Part shown: piece by piece, positions 7,426 through 16,105 of the stretch
Position numbering within the stretch: the first letter of the stretch is position 1
How the letters are laid out: every line of letters starts with the position of its first letter
Assembly: GCA_016794625.1 (NCBI GenBank)
Contig: JAEUGY010000089.1
Coordinates: 1 to 46,295, forward strand
From: Opitutaceae bacterium
Lineage (GTDB): Bacteria; Verrucomicrobiota; Verrucomicrobiia; Opitutales; Opitutaceae
Direction: 5' to 3'
Length of the DNA stretch: 46,295 bases
The notes under the pieces: model-generated
Told to the model about the DNA's origin: nothing
Seen by the model: the letters and a program-made list of their open reading frames with translations, nothing else
Database searches by the model: none
Position numbers and translations under genes: made by a program

Positions 7426-8052
7426 ATGGCCCTTACCCTCCTGATTGCCGACGACCATAAGATCGTGCGTGACGGTCTCAGGGTGTTGTTCGAACGAGCG
7501 CCTGGCCACCAGGTGGTCGGCGAAGCGGCCGACGGCCACACGGCGGTGCAGCTCACGCTCCAGCATCGGCCCAATATTGTGGTCATGGATATGGCCATGC
7601 CGAATCTCAACGGCATCGAGGCCACACGTCATCTCCGCGCCGCTGGATTCAGTGGCGGAATCGTCATGTTGTCGATGCACTCGGAACGGCGCGTGCTGAC
7701 CCAGGCGTTGTCCGCCGGCGTCAATGGTTATGTGCTGAAAGACTACGCATTTGAACAGCTGTTCACCGCGGTGCAGGCCGTTTCCAAGGGTGAATCCTAC
7801 CTCAGCCCCCAACTCGCGGCGCTGAAGGAAGACGGGGCCATTCCCCTCGTGACCGACCTGCTGACATCGCGTGAACGCGAGGTCCTGCAGATGCTCGCCG
7901 AAGGTCATGGCGCGAAGGAAATCGGATTCCGGCTCGGAGTCAGTTCCAAGACCATAGATACGCACCGGCTTAATCTCATGGCGAAGCTCAAGGCCCACAG
8001 CGTCGCCGAGCTGATCCGCATCGCGATCAAAGAAGGCTTGTCCGCGCCCTGA
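7426..8052 (+). CDS. NarL/FixJ-type response regulator
   Basis: 208 residues with the standard two-domain layout. The receiver domain (about 3-120) carries acidic residues D9 and D10, phospho-acceptor D55 (VVMDMAMPN) and K105 (YVLKD). The C-terminal LuxR-type helix-turn-helix (about 140-205) has LTSREREVLQMLAEG and SSKTIDTHRLNLMAKL. It is therefore a phosphorylation-switched transcription regulator. The frame is open to 7345, but ATG 7426 (MALTLLIADDH) places the receiver at the normal position and falls after the stem-loop. NarL-type regulators usually pair with HisKA_3 kinases; the neighbouring kinase is HisKA-type, so pairing is not assured. The gene is convergent with the kinase gene, 14 bp stop to stop. 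Confidence 0.93.
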   Translation: MALTLLIADDHKIVRDGLRVLFERAPGHQVVGEAADGHTAVQLTLQHRPNIVVMDMAMPNLNGIEATRHLRAAGFSGGIVMLSMHSERRVLTQALSAGVNGYVLKDYAFEQLFTAVQAVSKGESYLSPQLAALKEDGAIPLVTDLLTSREREVLQMLAEGHGAKEIGFRLGVSSKTIDTHRLNLMAKLKAHSVAELIRIAIKEGLSAP

Positions 8053-8071
8053 GCCGCGGCGGGGCCTCAGG
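8048..8071. terminator. Small palindrome spanning both convergent stop codons
   Basis: CCTGAG (8048-8053) and CTCAGG (8066-8071) form a 6-bp inverted repeat that contains the TGA stop of the response regulator and, on the other strand, the stop of the kinase. The GC-rich 12-nt loop has no T-tract. It may act as a weak two-way transcript end or may be coincidental. Confidence 0.25.
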
Positions 8072-9653
8072 CGTTCCGGGGTCGCCCGGCATGGATCGCT
8101 TGGCCGGTACGCGACAGAAACTCTTGCAATTCAACCGGCTTGCGCAGGAAGGAGACCTCCGGGTGCGCAGCGATGGCCGACAGATCGAATTGCTGCAAGT
8201 CACCGCTCATCAGCAGGACCGGAAGGCCGGGACGCAACAGGCGCGATTGCTGCACGATTTCCAGGCCACCCATTTCGGGCATGGCGAGGTCCACCACCAG
8301 CAGCTGGAAATCTCCCGGCGATCGCACAAACCGGGCCCATCCCTCGGCGGCCGAGGTGTAAGCTTCGGGCTGATACCGCGCCCGCCGCAGGGCCAGCTCG
8401 AGGTACCGGCAGACCGAAGGTTCGTCGTCGATCACCAGGATGCGTTCACCGGCCGGCTCGGGCACCACCGACGCCGCCAGCGGGCACACGGACTCAGCGG
8501 ACGCACCTCGCAGACTGGGTAGATAAACTTCGTACCGGTTGCCCTGCCCCGCCGAGGGAGGGATCCGCAACTGGCCTCCGGACCGTGCCAGGATGCGACG
8601 CGCGACGGCGAGGCTCCGGCTCGGATCCCCGGAAATCGACGGCGCGTCCGGCATGGGACTCCGGTCCCGGCTTTCGAGGGTCAGTCCGAGCGGCCGGCCG
8701 GTATCACTCACGACCAAACTCACAAAACCGACTTTGCCTTCGCCCGCCCCGGACTCGTCGCGCGCCGGATAGACGCTCACCTTGAGCAAGCCGGCCCGAC
8801 CGTCCATCGCTTGCGCCGACAGACTGCACAGACTCATGATCACATGCTGCAACGACCCGGCATCGGCGGAGACCAGGGTCGGTGCTTCAGGCAGGTCCAG
8901 CTCCACGGAAAGCGTTGACGGCAGGCTGGCACTGACCAGGCCGGAGGTCTCGCGGACGAGCGCGCCGAGATCGAAGTGCCCGGGCACGGGCTCCGGCAAA
9001 TCGCGGGCGAACATCAGGATTCGGCGAACGAGGTCGCGGGCGTTCTGTCCCGCCTGATGCGCGAGTTGCAGGCTTTCCCGCGCCTCAGGCGACTCCGTCA
9101 ACAGTTCGGCCGCCAGCTGCACATGGCCGTTGATCGCGGTGAGGACATTGTTGAAATCGTGGGCGATGCCACTGGCCAGGCGGCCGAGCGTTTCTAAACG
9201 CTGGGCATGCAACCACTGACCGTCGCTGAGCGCACGTTCCTCCTCACTGCGGACCTTGGTCTTCGGGTCGGTCAGGAGGAGCAGGTGCAAACCGGGTCGA
9301 ATATGACTGAAGGTGGTCAGATCCAGCGCCAAGAGCGCGCCCGACGGCGTCCGGAAGTTTGCCATGCCAGTGGTCCGGGTGCCCGGATGTTCTGCGGCCG
9401 GAGAACCATGCCCGGCCCGCCCCGACGTGCCCGGCGCACCGATGGTGCTCAGGTCCGCCAGGGTCAGCCCGAGAATCTGCGGCTTGGAATACCCCAACAG
9501 CTGCAAGGCGGCCGGATTGGCTTCCTGGCATCGGTCGTGATCATCCGTCACCAACACACCCAACGGCAGGTGCTCCACCACGGCGCGCAGGGCTTCCACC
9601 CCAAGCAGGGTCACGCCAGGAAGAGGCTCGGAGGGTTCTGGGGCGGCTTTCAT
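8067..9653 (-). CDS. Hybrid histidine kinase (PAS-HisKA-degenerate ATPase-receiver)
   Basis: 528 residues from ATG 9653, apparently cytoplasmic. A PAS-like sensor (about 17-125) is followed by a HisKA dimerisation domain with phospho-acceptor H165 (GIAHDFNNVLT), a HATPase region (about 230-383), and a C-terminal receiver (about 403-520) with D409/D410, phospho-acceptor D455 (VVDLAMPEMGG) and K505 (FLRKP). The ATPase region looks damaged: the N-box Asn residues are replaced (S274 and L278 in VIMSLCSLSAQAM), and the second glycine-rich box is absent where GTGLGL would be expected, although SDTG (316-319) remains. It may act as a phosphatase, phospho-relay or scaffold rather than an active kinase. 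Whether it partners with the convergent response regulator is unknown. Confidence 0.88.
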   Translation of the reverse strand: MKAAPEPSEPLPGVTLLGVEALRAVVEHLPLGVLVTDDHDRCQEANPAALQLLGYSKPQILGLTLADLSTIGAPGTSGRAGHGSPAAEHPGTRTTGMANFRTPSGALLALDLTTFSHIRPGLHLLLLTDPKTKVRSEEERALSDGQWLHAQRLETLGRLASGIAHDFNNVLTAINGHVQLAAELLTESPEARESLQLAHQAGQNARDLVRRILMFARDLPEPVPGHFDLGALVRETSGLVSASLPSTLSVELDLPEAPTLVSADAGSLQHVIMSLCSLSAQAMDGRAGLLKVSVYPARDESGAGEGKVGFVSLVVSDTGRPLGLTLESRDRSPMPDAPSISGDPSRSLAVARRILARSGGQLRIPPSAGQGNRYEVYLPSLRGASAESVCPLAASVVPEPAGERILVIDDEPSVCRYLELALRRARYQPEAYTSAAEGWARFVRSPGDFQLLVVDLAMPEMGGLEIVQQSRLLRPGLPVLLMSGDLQQFDLSAIAAHPEVSFLRKPVELQEFLSRTGQAIHAGRPRNA

Positions 9654-9764
9654 AAGGCGTTCTTTCGTCGCCGGATGACGGAACGCACATGGGGTAATGG
9701 GAACGCATGCAAAATGCAATCCACCTTCCATGCAAATCCTCGTCCGTGCCTGCGGCGGCGGCGG

Positions 9765-12599
9765 TTAGAGGTCGGCTTCGGTCAGCCAGCGAAACGAAGC
9801 CACGATCACCGACCGACCGAGCGGAAACCGGGCGGTATCGGCTTGCGCCTGCTCCGCATCGCTCGCCGTTACGCGGGTGTTCCCTTGTTCCAACTCCGGC
9901 ACGCGTTGCAGCACCGCCTCACACCAGGCGCGGGCCTGGGTCTCTCCGGTTACCGGGTTGACCGCATCGCCGTAGGCACGGACCACAAAGGTGTCCGAGC
10001 GACTGGCCAGCACGGGACCGAGCGCCGTGACCACATCGGCCTGGGTCACCCATCCTGGCAGCGACCTGGCCGACGGGGGAAGGGCGGCACTTAGTCCGGC
10101 CTCCTCGACCGCACGCGCCAGGACCCCGTCATTAAGGAAGGCGCTGATTGATCCATAGGGACCGGCGCGCGCCTTGAGCTGGCGGACAATGCTCCGCGCG
10201 ACGGCTTCGATTTCACTGTCCTCAAGGCAGCGCACCCCGCCCCAGTCCGCAAACGGTCCGGGTCCCGCGCCGCGAGGATTGCCCGGAGAGCCTTGGGCGG
10301 TGTGGCTGAACCGAAGGTAGGCGTGGCGAAGATCCGAGGTGGACTCATACCGCTCGCCGTGCCGCCAACCAGCAAGGTCAACTCCGCCCAACACGGCCCG
10401 CCAGGCCGACTCCTCCAAGGAGTTGATCGAAAAGGCCCCTCGTTGCAGCCCGTGAAGTCCCACCGTCGGCGCGTCCAACATTCCACCCGTGTCCGATCCA
10501 CGATCACCGGAATCGGGAACGCGCGTGCCGTCCCTCCAGTACACCTGCAGCGCCGGATTCGGCAGGGGCCGGGGTTCGGCGGGCTGCCATTCATAACCGC
10601 GGGGAATCGTCGATAGGAACCCACGGTCGAACCAGACATTGAGGGTCGCTCCCCAAGGATTGCCCCACGACTGGGGCCGGCGGGTGATAACATGCTGCAG
10701 GCTGCCCAGGGAGACGACCTCCTGGCTGGGCAGTTCGAAGAAAACCCACCGGCGGGAGGGATCGAAGTTCTGGGTGGAACCGGAGGAAAGATCGTCGAGA
10801 TGAGCTCCGGGGTCCGACGACCGTCGCGGACGATGACGCTCCCCGCAGTCACCCTCCAACCGGGGCCATCGCGGATCACGCGCCTCCACCCGCGTCCCAT
10901 CTGCCCACGCGCCCGGCTCGTCGCGCAACTGTACTCCATATCCCACCCGCCACGGTCCGCCTGACTCGTTCAAGTTCACCATCCACTGGCCCGCGGCCAC
11001 CTCCTCAGCGGGCCGCACGGTGGCGAGGGGGCGTCCGCGCACTCGCGTCTCCACCGCCACCGGATGCGTGCCGGGCACCGGCTCCACCCTCAGCTCCACC
11101 TGCAATGGCTCGACCCCCGCGGGCACGGTGAGTGTTTCGGGTGGATACCATCGGCTCTCCGCCGGATCCGTCCCCAGCCAGGCCGCCCCACGGAGCACCC
11201 GCACCTCCCCGGGCAGCCACCGCTCGATGGCGGCGGTTGAACCCGCGGCCACCACTGCATTGAGATCCACCTCGGCCCCGCCCGACGGGGTGGCGAGCGA
11301 GAGTCGCGGGAGGTGCCGCACGTGCACGACGAGGTCACCCGGTTCGGCCTCCAAAATCGCCGTGTAGGGGTTCCATAACTCCACCTGTTGCTCGTAGCCG
11401 AGGCCGACCCGCCCGGTTTCGGGGTCGCGCACCACGCGGAAACGTACGAGATACTCCGTCACAACCGGTCCCACGGAAAACACCAAGTCAGGTTCACCTC
11501 CCGCTCCGGGCGGATCCTCCAGCACCGACTGGAGGCGGTGCACCGGCCGGGAACCGTCGAACGCCACCGGGCGCTCACTCAGAAACCGTCGCAGGACAGG
11601 CGACTCGACAGCCGGGAGATCCGAGAGATCCCGTCTCAAGCCGCCTCGTACGGAATCGGCCAGCACCGCCCGGCTCACGGGTGTCACGGCGCCAAACACT
11701 GCGCGCAGGCGCGCAGGCGTGAGTTCCGGACGGACAAAGGCCAGTTGCTCGCGGGTCAATACGCGCGCCAACCGGTCCGGAACCTCGTCGGCCAACGGAT
11801 CAAATCCAGGAAAGAGCGCCTCAAACCGCGGTCCCCGGGGCACACTCTGAGCCAGGCGCATCCGGTCGTGGATGTCGCTGCTCCAGCGCTCGCCGAGCAC
11901 AAAACCGCCGGGCAGCGAACCCGACGTGGAACGGTTGTCGTAGTCGGGCAGCGCAGTCCCAGCCGCGAGGGCAAGGCTGGCTTTGACCCCTTCGTCCCCA
12001 ATCCAATACGCGGTGTGTCCGACCGTCCGCACCGCTCCCGCTTCCGCCCGTTCGCCTCCGGGAAAGAGCCGCTCGGGAATGCGCAAAGGCTGGCGCCGGA
12101 GTTTCACGCGATCCTGATCCCGCGCCACGGAGGCGCGGTCCACCAGAATGACCTCGTCCGGGCCGGCCGCGCCCTCCGGGGCCGGCACCGACTGCGGTGT
12201 CACCTCCGGGGCAGCATCCACCGCGTTGCCGCTGACCAGCCAGGTGAGCAGGCGGGGTGACGCTTCCTCCGTGGACCAAACTCCCGTCAGGGAATGCGCC
12301 ACCGGCAGGGCGCCGCCCTGCCATCCCGAGGTCGCGGTCACCCGCTGGTCCGGGCCGGCCGCCACTTGCAGATGGGCACGCGCCTGCTCGAGCGCCACGA
12401 GGGCGTGCCGGCGGGCTTCGGCGTGCCGGTCCTGCGCCAGTCCGACGGTGGTGTCGACCCGGGACACCAGGCTCAGCGTGGTGACCAGCAGCAGCAGCAG
12501 AGCGAGCAGCCCCAGAACCGCCACCAGCACCACACCCCGGTGTCGGGTATCCGAAAGGGCCGCTACGCCCGTTCCGGGATCACTCGACACCGCGCCCAT
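9765..12599 (-). CDS. Verru_Chthon cassette protein A-like (GspK/PilX-type)
   Basis: 944 residues from ATG 12599, a start that overlaps the end of the preceding gene by 20 bp. The N-terminus has a short basic lead and one membrane segment (GVVLVAVLGLLALLLLLVTT), like GspK and PilX pseudopilin-complex proteins. A very long extracytoplasmic part follows and ends in a conserved-looking FVVRAYGDAVNPVTG...ARAWCEAVLQRVP block that I associate with Verru_Chthon cassette protein A. In the known four-gene cassette it accompanies three prepilin-like proteins, as it does here. It is probably the tip or cap component of a type II secretion- or type IV pilus-like filament. The frame is open far upstream (to 12935), but those residues are antisense-style sequence within the previous gene. 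Confidence 0.75.
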   Translation of the reverse strand: MGAVSSDPGTGVAALSDTRHRGVVLVAVLGLLALLLLLVTTLSLVSRVDTTVGLAQDRHAEARRHALVALEQARAHLQVAAGPDQRVTATSGWQGGALPVAHSLTGVWSTEEASPRLLTWLVSGNAVDAAPEVTPQSVPAPEGAAGPDEVILVDRASVARDQDRVKLRRQPLRIPERLFPGGERAEAGAVRTVGHTAYWIGDEGVKASLALAAGTALPDYDNRSTSGSLPGGFVLGERWSSDIHDRMRLAQSVPRGPRFEALFPGFDPLADEVPDRLARVLTREQLAFVRPELTPARLRAVFGAVTPVSRAVLADSVRGGLRRDLSDLPAVESPVLRRFLSERPVAFDGSRPVHRLQSVLEDPPGAGGEPDLVFSVGPVVTEYLVRFRVVRDPETGRVGLGYEQQVELWNPYTAILEAEPGDLVVHVRHLPRLSLATPSGGAEVDLNAVVAAGSTAAIERWLPGEVRVLRGAAWLGTDPAESRWYPPETLTVPAGVEPLQVELRVEPVPGTHPVAVETRVRGRPLATVRPAEEVAAGQWMVNLNESGGPWRVGYGVQLRDEPGAWADGTRVEARDPRWPRLEGDCGERHRPRRSSDPGAHLDDLSSGSTQNFDPSRRWVFFELPSQEVVSLGSLQHVITRRPQSWGNPWGATLNVWFDRGFLSTIPRGYEWQPAEPRPLPNPALQVYWRDGTRVPDSGDRGSDTGGMLDAPTVGLHGLQRGAFSINSLEESAWRAVLGGVDLAGWRHGERYESTSDLRHAYLRFSHTAQGSPGNPRGAGPGPFADWGGVRCLEDSEIEAVARSIVRQLKARAGPYGSISAFLNDGVLARAVEEAGLSAALPPSARSLPGWVTQADVVTALGPVLASRSDTFVVRAYGDAVNPVTGETQARAWCEAVLQRVPELEQGNTRVTASDAEQAQADTARFPLGRSVIVASFRWLTEADL

Positions 12600-13731
12600 G
12601 GAGAAAAACCGTCCGGGTGAACACCGTCGAGTGCCGCCGCGCCAGCGCCCACCAGGTTTCGTCCTCGCGCTCGCCCGGCGCACCGCGCACGCGGCCCCGC
12701 TCAAATGCCTCGATGACCCGGGCGCCCTCCTCGGTGAGCAGCCGGAGGCAAAGGTCCATCCGTTCCGGCACGCCGTAGGCAAGGTCGTCGCCGCTTCCCC
12801 CGAGCTCAGCCCACCCGGACGGCACCGCCGCCGGCCGGCTTCCGCGACCGTCGCGCACCGTGCCGGCAAAGCCCCTCCGATCGCGGCCGCGGGCATCCCG
12901 CGCGGGAAAGGCGATGACCCGCCGCCCGGTCTCATCCCGCACCCAGACCCGGACTCCGAAGTCGATCACATGCTGGGCCAGCACCTGTTCGAAGCGACGC
13001 GGCGTGCGAAGGTTCCCCACCTGGTCGATCCGCGAGGCGTCGCCTTCATTGTAGTCCGGCGCGACCCCCGAGCGAAACAGATCGTAGCCGGAGGCAAAGG
13101 TGGAGTTGGTCTCGGGCCAGGTGGGGCCGAACGGCCGCGCCGTGGAACGGTAAAGAACATAGCGGAGCGGCGCCTCCGCTCCACCGGACGACGTCGCGGC
13201 GCCCGTGACGCGCCGCCGGATCAGCTGGTAGGCGACGGCACGCGGAGCCGAGTGATTCGAAAGGCGGTCGTTGCTGTCCGGCGGGACGGTGAACAACCGC
13301 AGCCAGAGCCCCGCCTGCCCGAATCGATATTCGGAGAGGTCGCCGCTTTCAGGATACAAGTGAAGCGAGGACCCCGGCGCGCCCGCGATGCCATCCGGCG
13401 GTTTGACCCGGCCGCTCCAGTCAGCATCAACCACCCCGCCATCTCCCCGTGCGGGCTGAGGGGATCGTTGCAGCGTGGCAGCCAGCCAGACCGACCCATC
13501 CCGACGGAACAACGCGCTCTCCACGTCACGGGCCAGCATGTCGAGCACCCCGTCGGCCTGCCGGCGCTGAGCCGCCCGCGAGGTCGCTTCCTGCCAGGCC
13601 ACGAGGGCCTGGCGGGCCGCGGCGGCGAGGGCGCCGACGAGCAATCCGGCGACCGCCATCGCCGTCATCAGTTCGACAAGCGTAAAGGCGCGGCGGCCGG
13701 CGCGGGAACGGCTCTGGAGCAAGGTCCTCAC
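12580..13731 (-). CDS. Verru_Chthon cassette protein C-like prepilin
   Basis: 383 residues, taking GTG 13731 as the start. That codon overlaps the upstream gene's TGA stop by 4 nt (GTGA), a typical coupled start. The type IV prepilin N-terminus is RRAFTLVELMTAMAVAGLLV: a basic lead, then cleavage expected between Ala and Phe, Glu at +5, and a hydrophobic helix. A long C-terminal domain with DMLARDVESALFR and several WR-rich strands resembles GspJ-like minor pseudopilins. Position between the B-like and A-like genes fits protein C of the Verru_Chthon cassette. It should sit in the inner membrane before assembly into a pilus-like filament. Confidence 0.75.
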   Translation of the reverse strand: MRTLLQSRSRAGRRAFTLVELMTAMAVAGLLVGALAAAARQALVAWQEATSRAAQRRQADGVLDMLARDVESALFRRDGSVWLAATLQRSPQPARGDGGVVDADWSGRVKPPDGIAGAPGSSLHLYPESGDLSEYRFGQAGLWLRLFTVPPDSNDRLSNHSAPRAVAYQLIRRRVTGAATSSGGAEAPLRYVLYRSTARPFGPTWPETNSTFASGYDLFRSGVAPDYNEGDASRIDQVGNLRTPRRFEQVLAQHVIDFGVRVWVRDETGRRVIAFPARDARGRDRRGFAGTVRDGRGSRPAAVPSGWAELGGSGDDLAYGVPERMDLCLRLLTEEGARVIEAFERGRVRGAPGEREDETWWALARRHSTVFTRTVFLHGRGVE

Positions 13732-14225
13732 GGTCGAATGGCGAGCAGACTGACCCGGCTTGAGCGGTGCTCCTCCGAGACCCGCCGGGACCGCGAGTCG
13801 ACGACGGGCCAGCGGATGCGGACCGCATTCAGCGGCACGGCCCCCGGCCCCGCGGGCATCTCGGATCCATCCGGGGCGCACGGAAACAGCTCCACCTCAA
13901 AAAATGCGACGGGAGCGCCCGCCGCCACCCGGGGCGGCGCGTCGTCCAGACCCAGGATCCTCTGACCCGTGCGATCCACCCACCAGCGCCGAGGGGCCGG
14001 CCGGCCTCCGGGAAACTCCCCCGTTCTCATTTCCGCCTCCACAGTGAGCAGAGCAACACCCGCCGCACCCGCCTCGTCTCGCTGGCGCGTCTGCGCGACC
14101 AGGGTTGCAAGCGCCGTCGCACCCAGGGTCAGCCCGCCGGCGGCCAGACCGAGCGCGAGCAACGTTTCCACCAGTGAAAAGCCCACATGCCCACCACGTC
14201 GGGCGACTTCAGAAGGCGGCGGCAT
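13728..14225 (-). CDS. Verru_Chthon cassette protein B-like prepilin
   Basis: 165 residues from ATG 14225, overlapping the upstream gene by 17 bp. The prepilin signal is GGHVGFSLVETLLALGLAAG: Gly at -1, Phe at +1, Glu at +5, then the hydrophobic assembly helix. It is the only one of the five prepilin-like proteins here with the canonical Gly-Phe junction. The rest is a short globular domain with a VEAEMRTGEFPGG segment and a terminal VRIRWPVVDSRSRR strand, similar in size to GspI-like minor pseudopilins. Gene order supports the cassette-B call. Confidence 0.72.
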   Translation of the reverse strand: MPPPSEVARRGGHVGFSLVETLLALGLAAGGLTLGATALATLVAQTRQRDEAGAAGVALLTVEAEMRTGEFPGGRPAPRRWWVDRTGQRILGLDDAPPRVAAGAPVAFFEVELFPCAPDGSEMPAGPGAVPLNAVRIRWPVVDSRSRRVSEEHRSSRVSLLAIRP

Positions 14226-14868
14226 GGTCGAGCAGGGTTTGTGCGCCATATTGGCTGACCTTGATTCCGCGGACATCACGCGGCTCCCAGAACCGCAAAG
14301 GCTGGAAGGAGGGTCCGAGCCGTGGTGCCTCGCCGGGGGCAAGCACCAGCGTGGCGACCGGGGCGGTGCCACGCGGCGAAAATTCGACGTACCCCACCCG
14401 GAGGCTCCGGGTTCCACCGGCCGAGTCCACGGTGAGCAGCCCTTCGCCCGCGAACGAAGACACCGGGGCTCCGCTCCAGCCTGATCCGGCGACCACGGGG
14501 GGAGGTGTGGCGGGCACCACCAAGGCCGGCCGCGGCAGCACCACGACCCGGGAAATCACCCGCCACCGACCGTCCGCAACGCGACGCACCACCTGCACGG
14601 AGCGCAGACGTTCATCGGGATCCCCTCCCTCCGGATGATCCGTCGCCACCAGCACCCGCGTCGTCTGTCCGGACGCCATGGCTTCGACCCGCGCCAGCGT
14701 GAGCAACGCCGACAAGGATTGCTGGGACGCCACCAAGGCGGGCGCCGGACTACGTTCCGCGAGGGTTCCCGTCGCCAGCCCGAGCAACGCAATGACCAAC
14801 GCCAGCACCACGATGACCTCGAGAAACGTGAAGGCCTCGCCCCGCGACCTATTTCCAGCTGAGCACAT
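14209..14868 (-). CDS. Verru_Chthon cassette protein D-like prepilin (GspH-like)
   Basis: 219 residues from ATG 14868, overlapping the upstream gene by exactly 20 bp. The N-terminus RGEAFTFLEVIVVLALVIAL has a prepilin signal with Ala at -1 and Glu at +5. The stretch after the helix (LSALLTLARVEAMASGQTTRVLVA) is typical of GspH/FimT-like minor pseudopilins, where a long helix carrying ARxEA leads into a beta domain. It is first of the four Verru_Chthon genes in transcription order (D, B, C, A). Family assignment is from memory of the cassette; the pseudopilin nature is directly visible. Confidence 0.74.
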   Translation of the reverse strand: MCSAGNRSRGEAFTFLEVIVVLALVIALLGLATGTLAERSPAPALVASQQSLSALLTLARVEAMASGQTTRVLVATDHPEGGDPDERLRSVQVVRRVADGRWRVISRVVVLPRPALVVPATPPPVVAGSGWSGAPVSSFAGEGLLTVDSAGGTRSLRVGYVEFSPRGTAPVATLVLAPGEAPRLGPSFQPLRFWEPRDVRGIKVSQYGAQTLLDHAAAF

Positions 14869-15493
14869 AGTCGTCCCCGGATTGCCCCCGGCCCACCGAA
14901 TAAAACGCTACCGCCGCGCGAATGACTCCACCTGCCCCCAAGTCGGGATCGGTCGGCGCCGGCACCGGGATGAATCCATCTCGCGGATTCCCGCGCGCCA
15001 AAAGAGGCCGCAGGACCTCATCGCCCCGGATCAGTCCATCCCCATCCAGATCCACCAGCACGGCGATCTGGCTGTTGGCAAATGCATCGAGCAGCACGCC
15101 TCCGCCCCGGCCATCGCCGAGCCACTCTTCCGGCGCGAGGGAGACGTACCGGGCACGGCGCAGGTTGCCCTGCAGATCCGCCACCGCGGCCGGCGTGCCG
15201 TCCGGCGTCTGACCGCACAGTGCCGCGAGGAATCGCACCCCCTCCAGCCTGCCGTCGTCCCCCAGCTGTGGGTAGGCGCCGGTATCCGCCCGAAACTGCT
15301 CCACCGCCACCGTCCACTGCGCAAACAGGGCCCGCGTGCGGACCTTGAGTGCGAATCCACGCACCTGAGCCGTGACCGGCAGGAGCAGGCCGGCCAGGAT
15401 CGCGACGACGGCCAGCACCGCGAGCAGCTCGATCAGGGAAAAAGCCGGGGCCCCGCGGCGGGGGGGAGCATGATTACGGGAGAGCGACGACAT
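14849..15493 (-). CDS. Prepilin-type pseudopilin, second cassette gene
   Basis: 214 residues from ATG 15493, overlapping the end of the GspG-like gene by 20 bp. The lead peptide is basic and Pro-rich, then APAFSLIELLAVLAVVAILA gives a prepilin helix with Ala at -1 and Glu at +5. The globular part has a GspG-like pattern (FAQWTVAVEQFRADTGAYPQL) and a VLVDLDGDGLIRGDEV segment that looks like a calcium-binding loop of the dockerin/EF-hand kind. It ends in a strand DDYVLSW. It probably forms part of the pseudopilus. An upstream ATG at 15520 is possible but would lengthen the overlap. Confidence 0.78.
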   Translation of the reverse strand: MSSLSRNHAPPRRGAPAFSLIELLAVLAVVAILAGLLLPVTAQVRGFALKVRTRALFAQWTVAVEQFRADTGAYPQLGDDGRLEGVRFLAALCGQTPDGTPAAVADLQGNLRRARYVSLAPEEWLGDGRGGGVLLDAFANSQIAVLVDLDGDGLIRGDEVLRPLLARGNPRDGFIPVPAPTDPDLGAGGVIRAAVAFYSVGRGQSGDDYVLSWK

Positions 15494-16103
15494 TGTCACT
15501 ATTGTCTGGATGCGATGCATCGTAACGCCCCTCGACCGGCTCCCCGTGCCTCCCGTCCGGACCGCACGAATACAACACATACCCCTCCGCCCTCCACGGC
15601 GCCAGAGGCGCGGGTGGCCGGTACGCATAGACGTACGGCCGGCCCCAGGGATCCACATACACATCCGCCTCCCCGGTCCCGCTCGCGGCCAGGTCGCTCC
15701 GGGATGCAAGCAGTGTGGGCACCGTACCCAGGGCCAGCCGGGCGCGCGTCCCGACCCGTTGGAGCAGCGGATCCGCCCGGCCCGACAGCGCGGCGTGCAG
15801 CGCCGCTTCGGCCGCGTGGGACGGAACCGGCCCGGTGAGCCCGGAAAAGTGGGGCCGGTCTCCCGTGCGCGGATAGTCGCCCCACTCCGCCCGGTAGCCT
15901 TCGAGCGCCGCCACGAGCAACGCCAGGTCCGCTGCGGCCTGAAACGACAGACGACGATGACTGACCGCCGGCAGCACGCCGGCCACCACTCCGGTAAGCA
16001 ACGCCGCCAACCCCAAGGCCGCCATCACCTCGAGCAGGCTGAATGCTCCCACCCGGCAGGGTGCGGCGGGGTCAGCCAGCTGGAAATGAACGCGAGGGCT
16101 CAT
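15474..16103 (-). CDS. GspG-like major pseudopilin, first cassette gene
   Basis: 209 residues from ATG 16103. After a 19-residue lead, VGAFSLLEVMAALGLAALLT forms the prepilin helix (Ala at -1, Glu at +5). Further on come LVAALEGYRAEWGDYPRTGD and VYVDPWGRPYVYAY, the latter matching the DPWGxPY signature of GspG major pseudopilins, and a GPDGRHGEP end. It is likely the main filament subunit for the six-gene set. A perfect 25-bp palindrome occupies the place where a ribosome-binding site would be; a GTG at 16148 would put that palindrome inside the coding region and is the alternative start. Confidence 0.8.
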   Translation of the reverse strand: MSPRVHFQLADPAAPCRVGAFSLLEVMAALGLAALLTGVVAGVLPAVSHRRLSFQAAADLALLVAALEGYRAEWGDYPRTGDRPHFSGLTGPVPSHAAEAALHAALSGRADPLLQRVGTRARLALGTVPTLLASRSDLAASGTGEADVYVDPWGRPYVYAYRPPAPLAPWRAEGYVLYSCGPDGRHGEPVEGRYDASHPDNSDNVVALP

Positions 16104-16105
16104 GG

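Noticed and set aside
12148..13965. 605-residue open frame on the plus strand
   Set aside because: Antisense to the pseudopilin cassette, Arg/Pro-rich, no recognisable domain.
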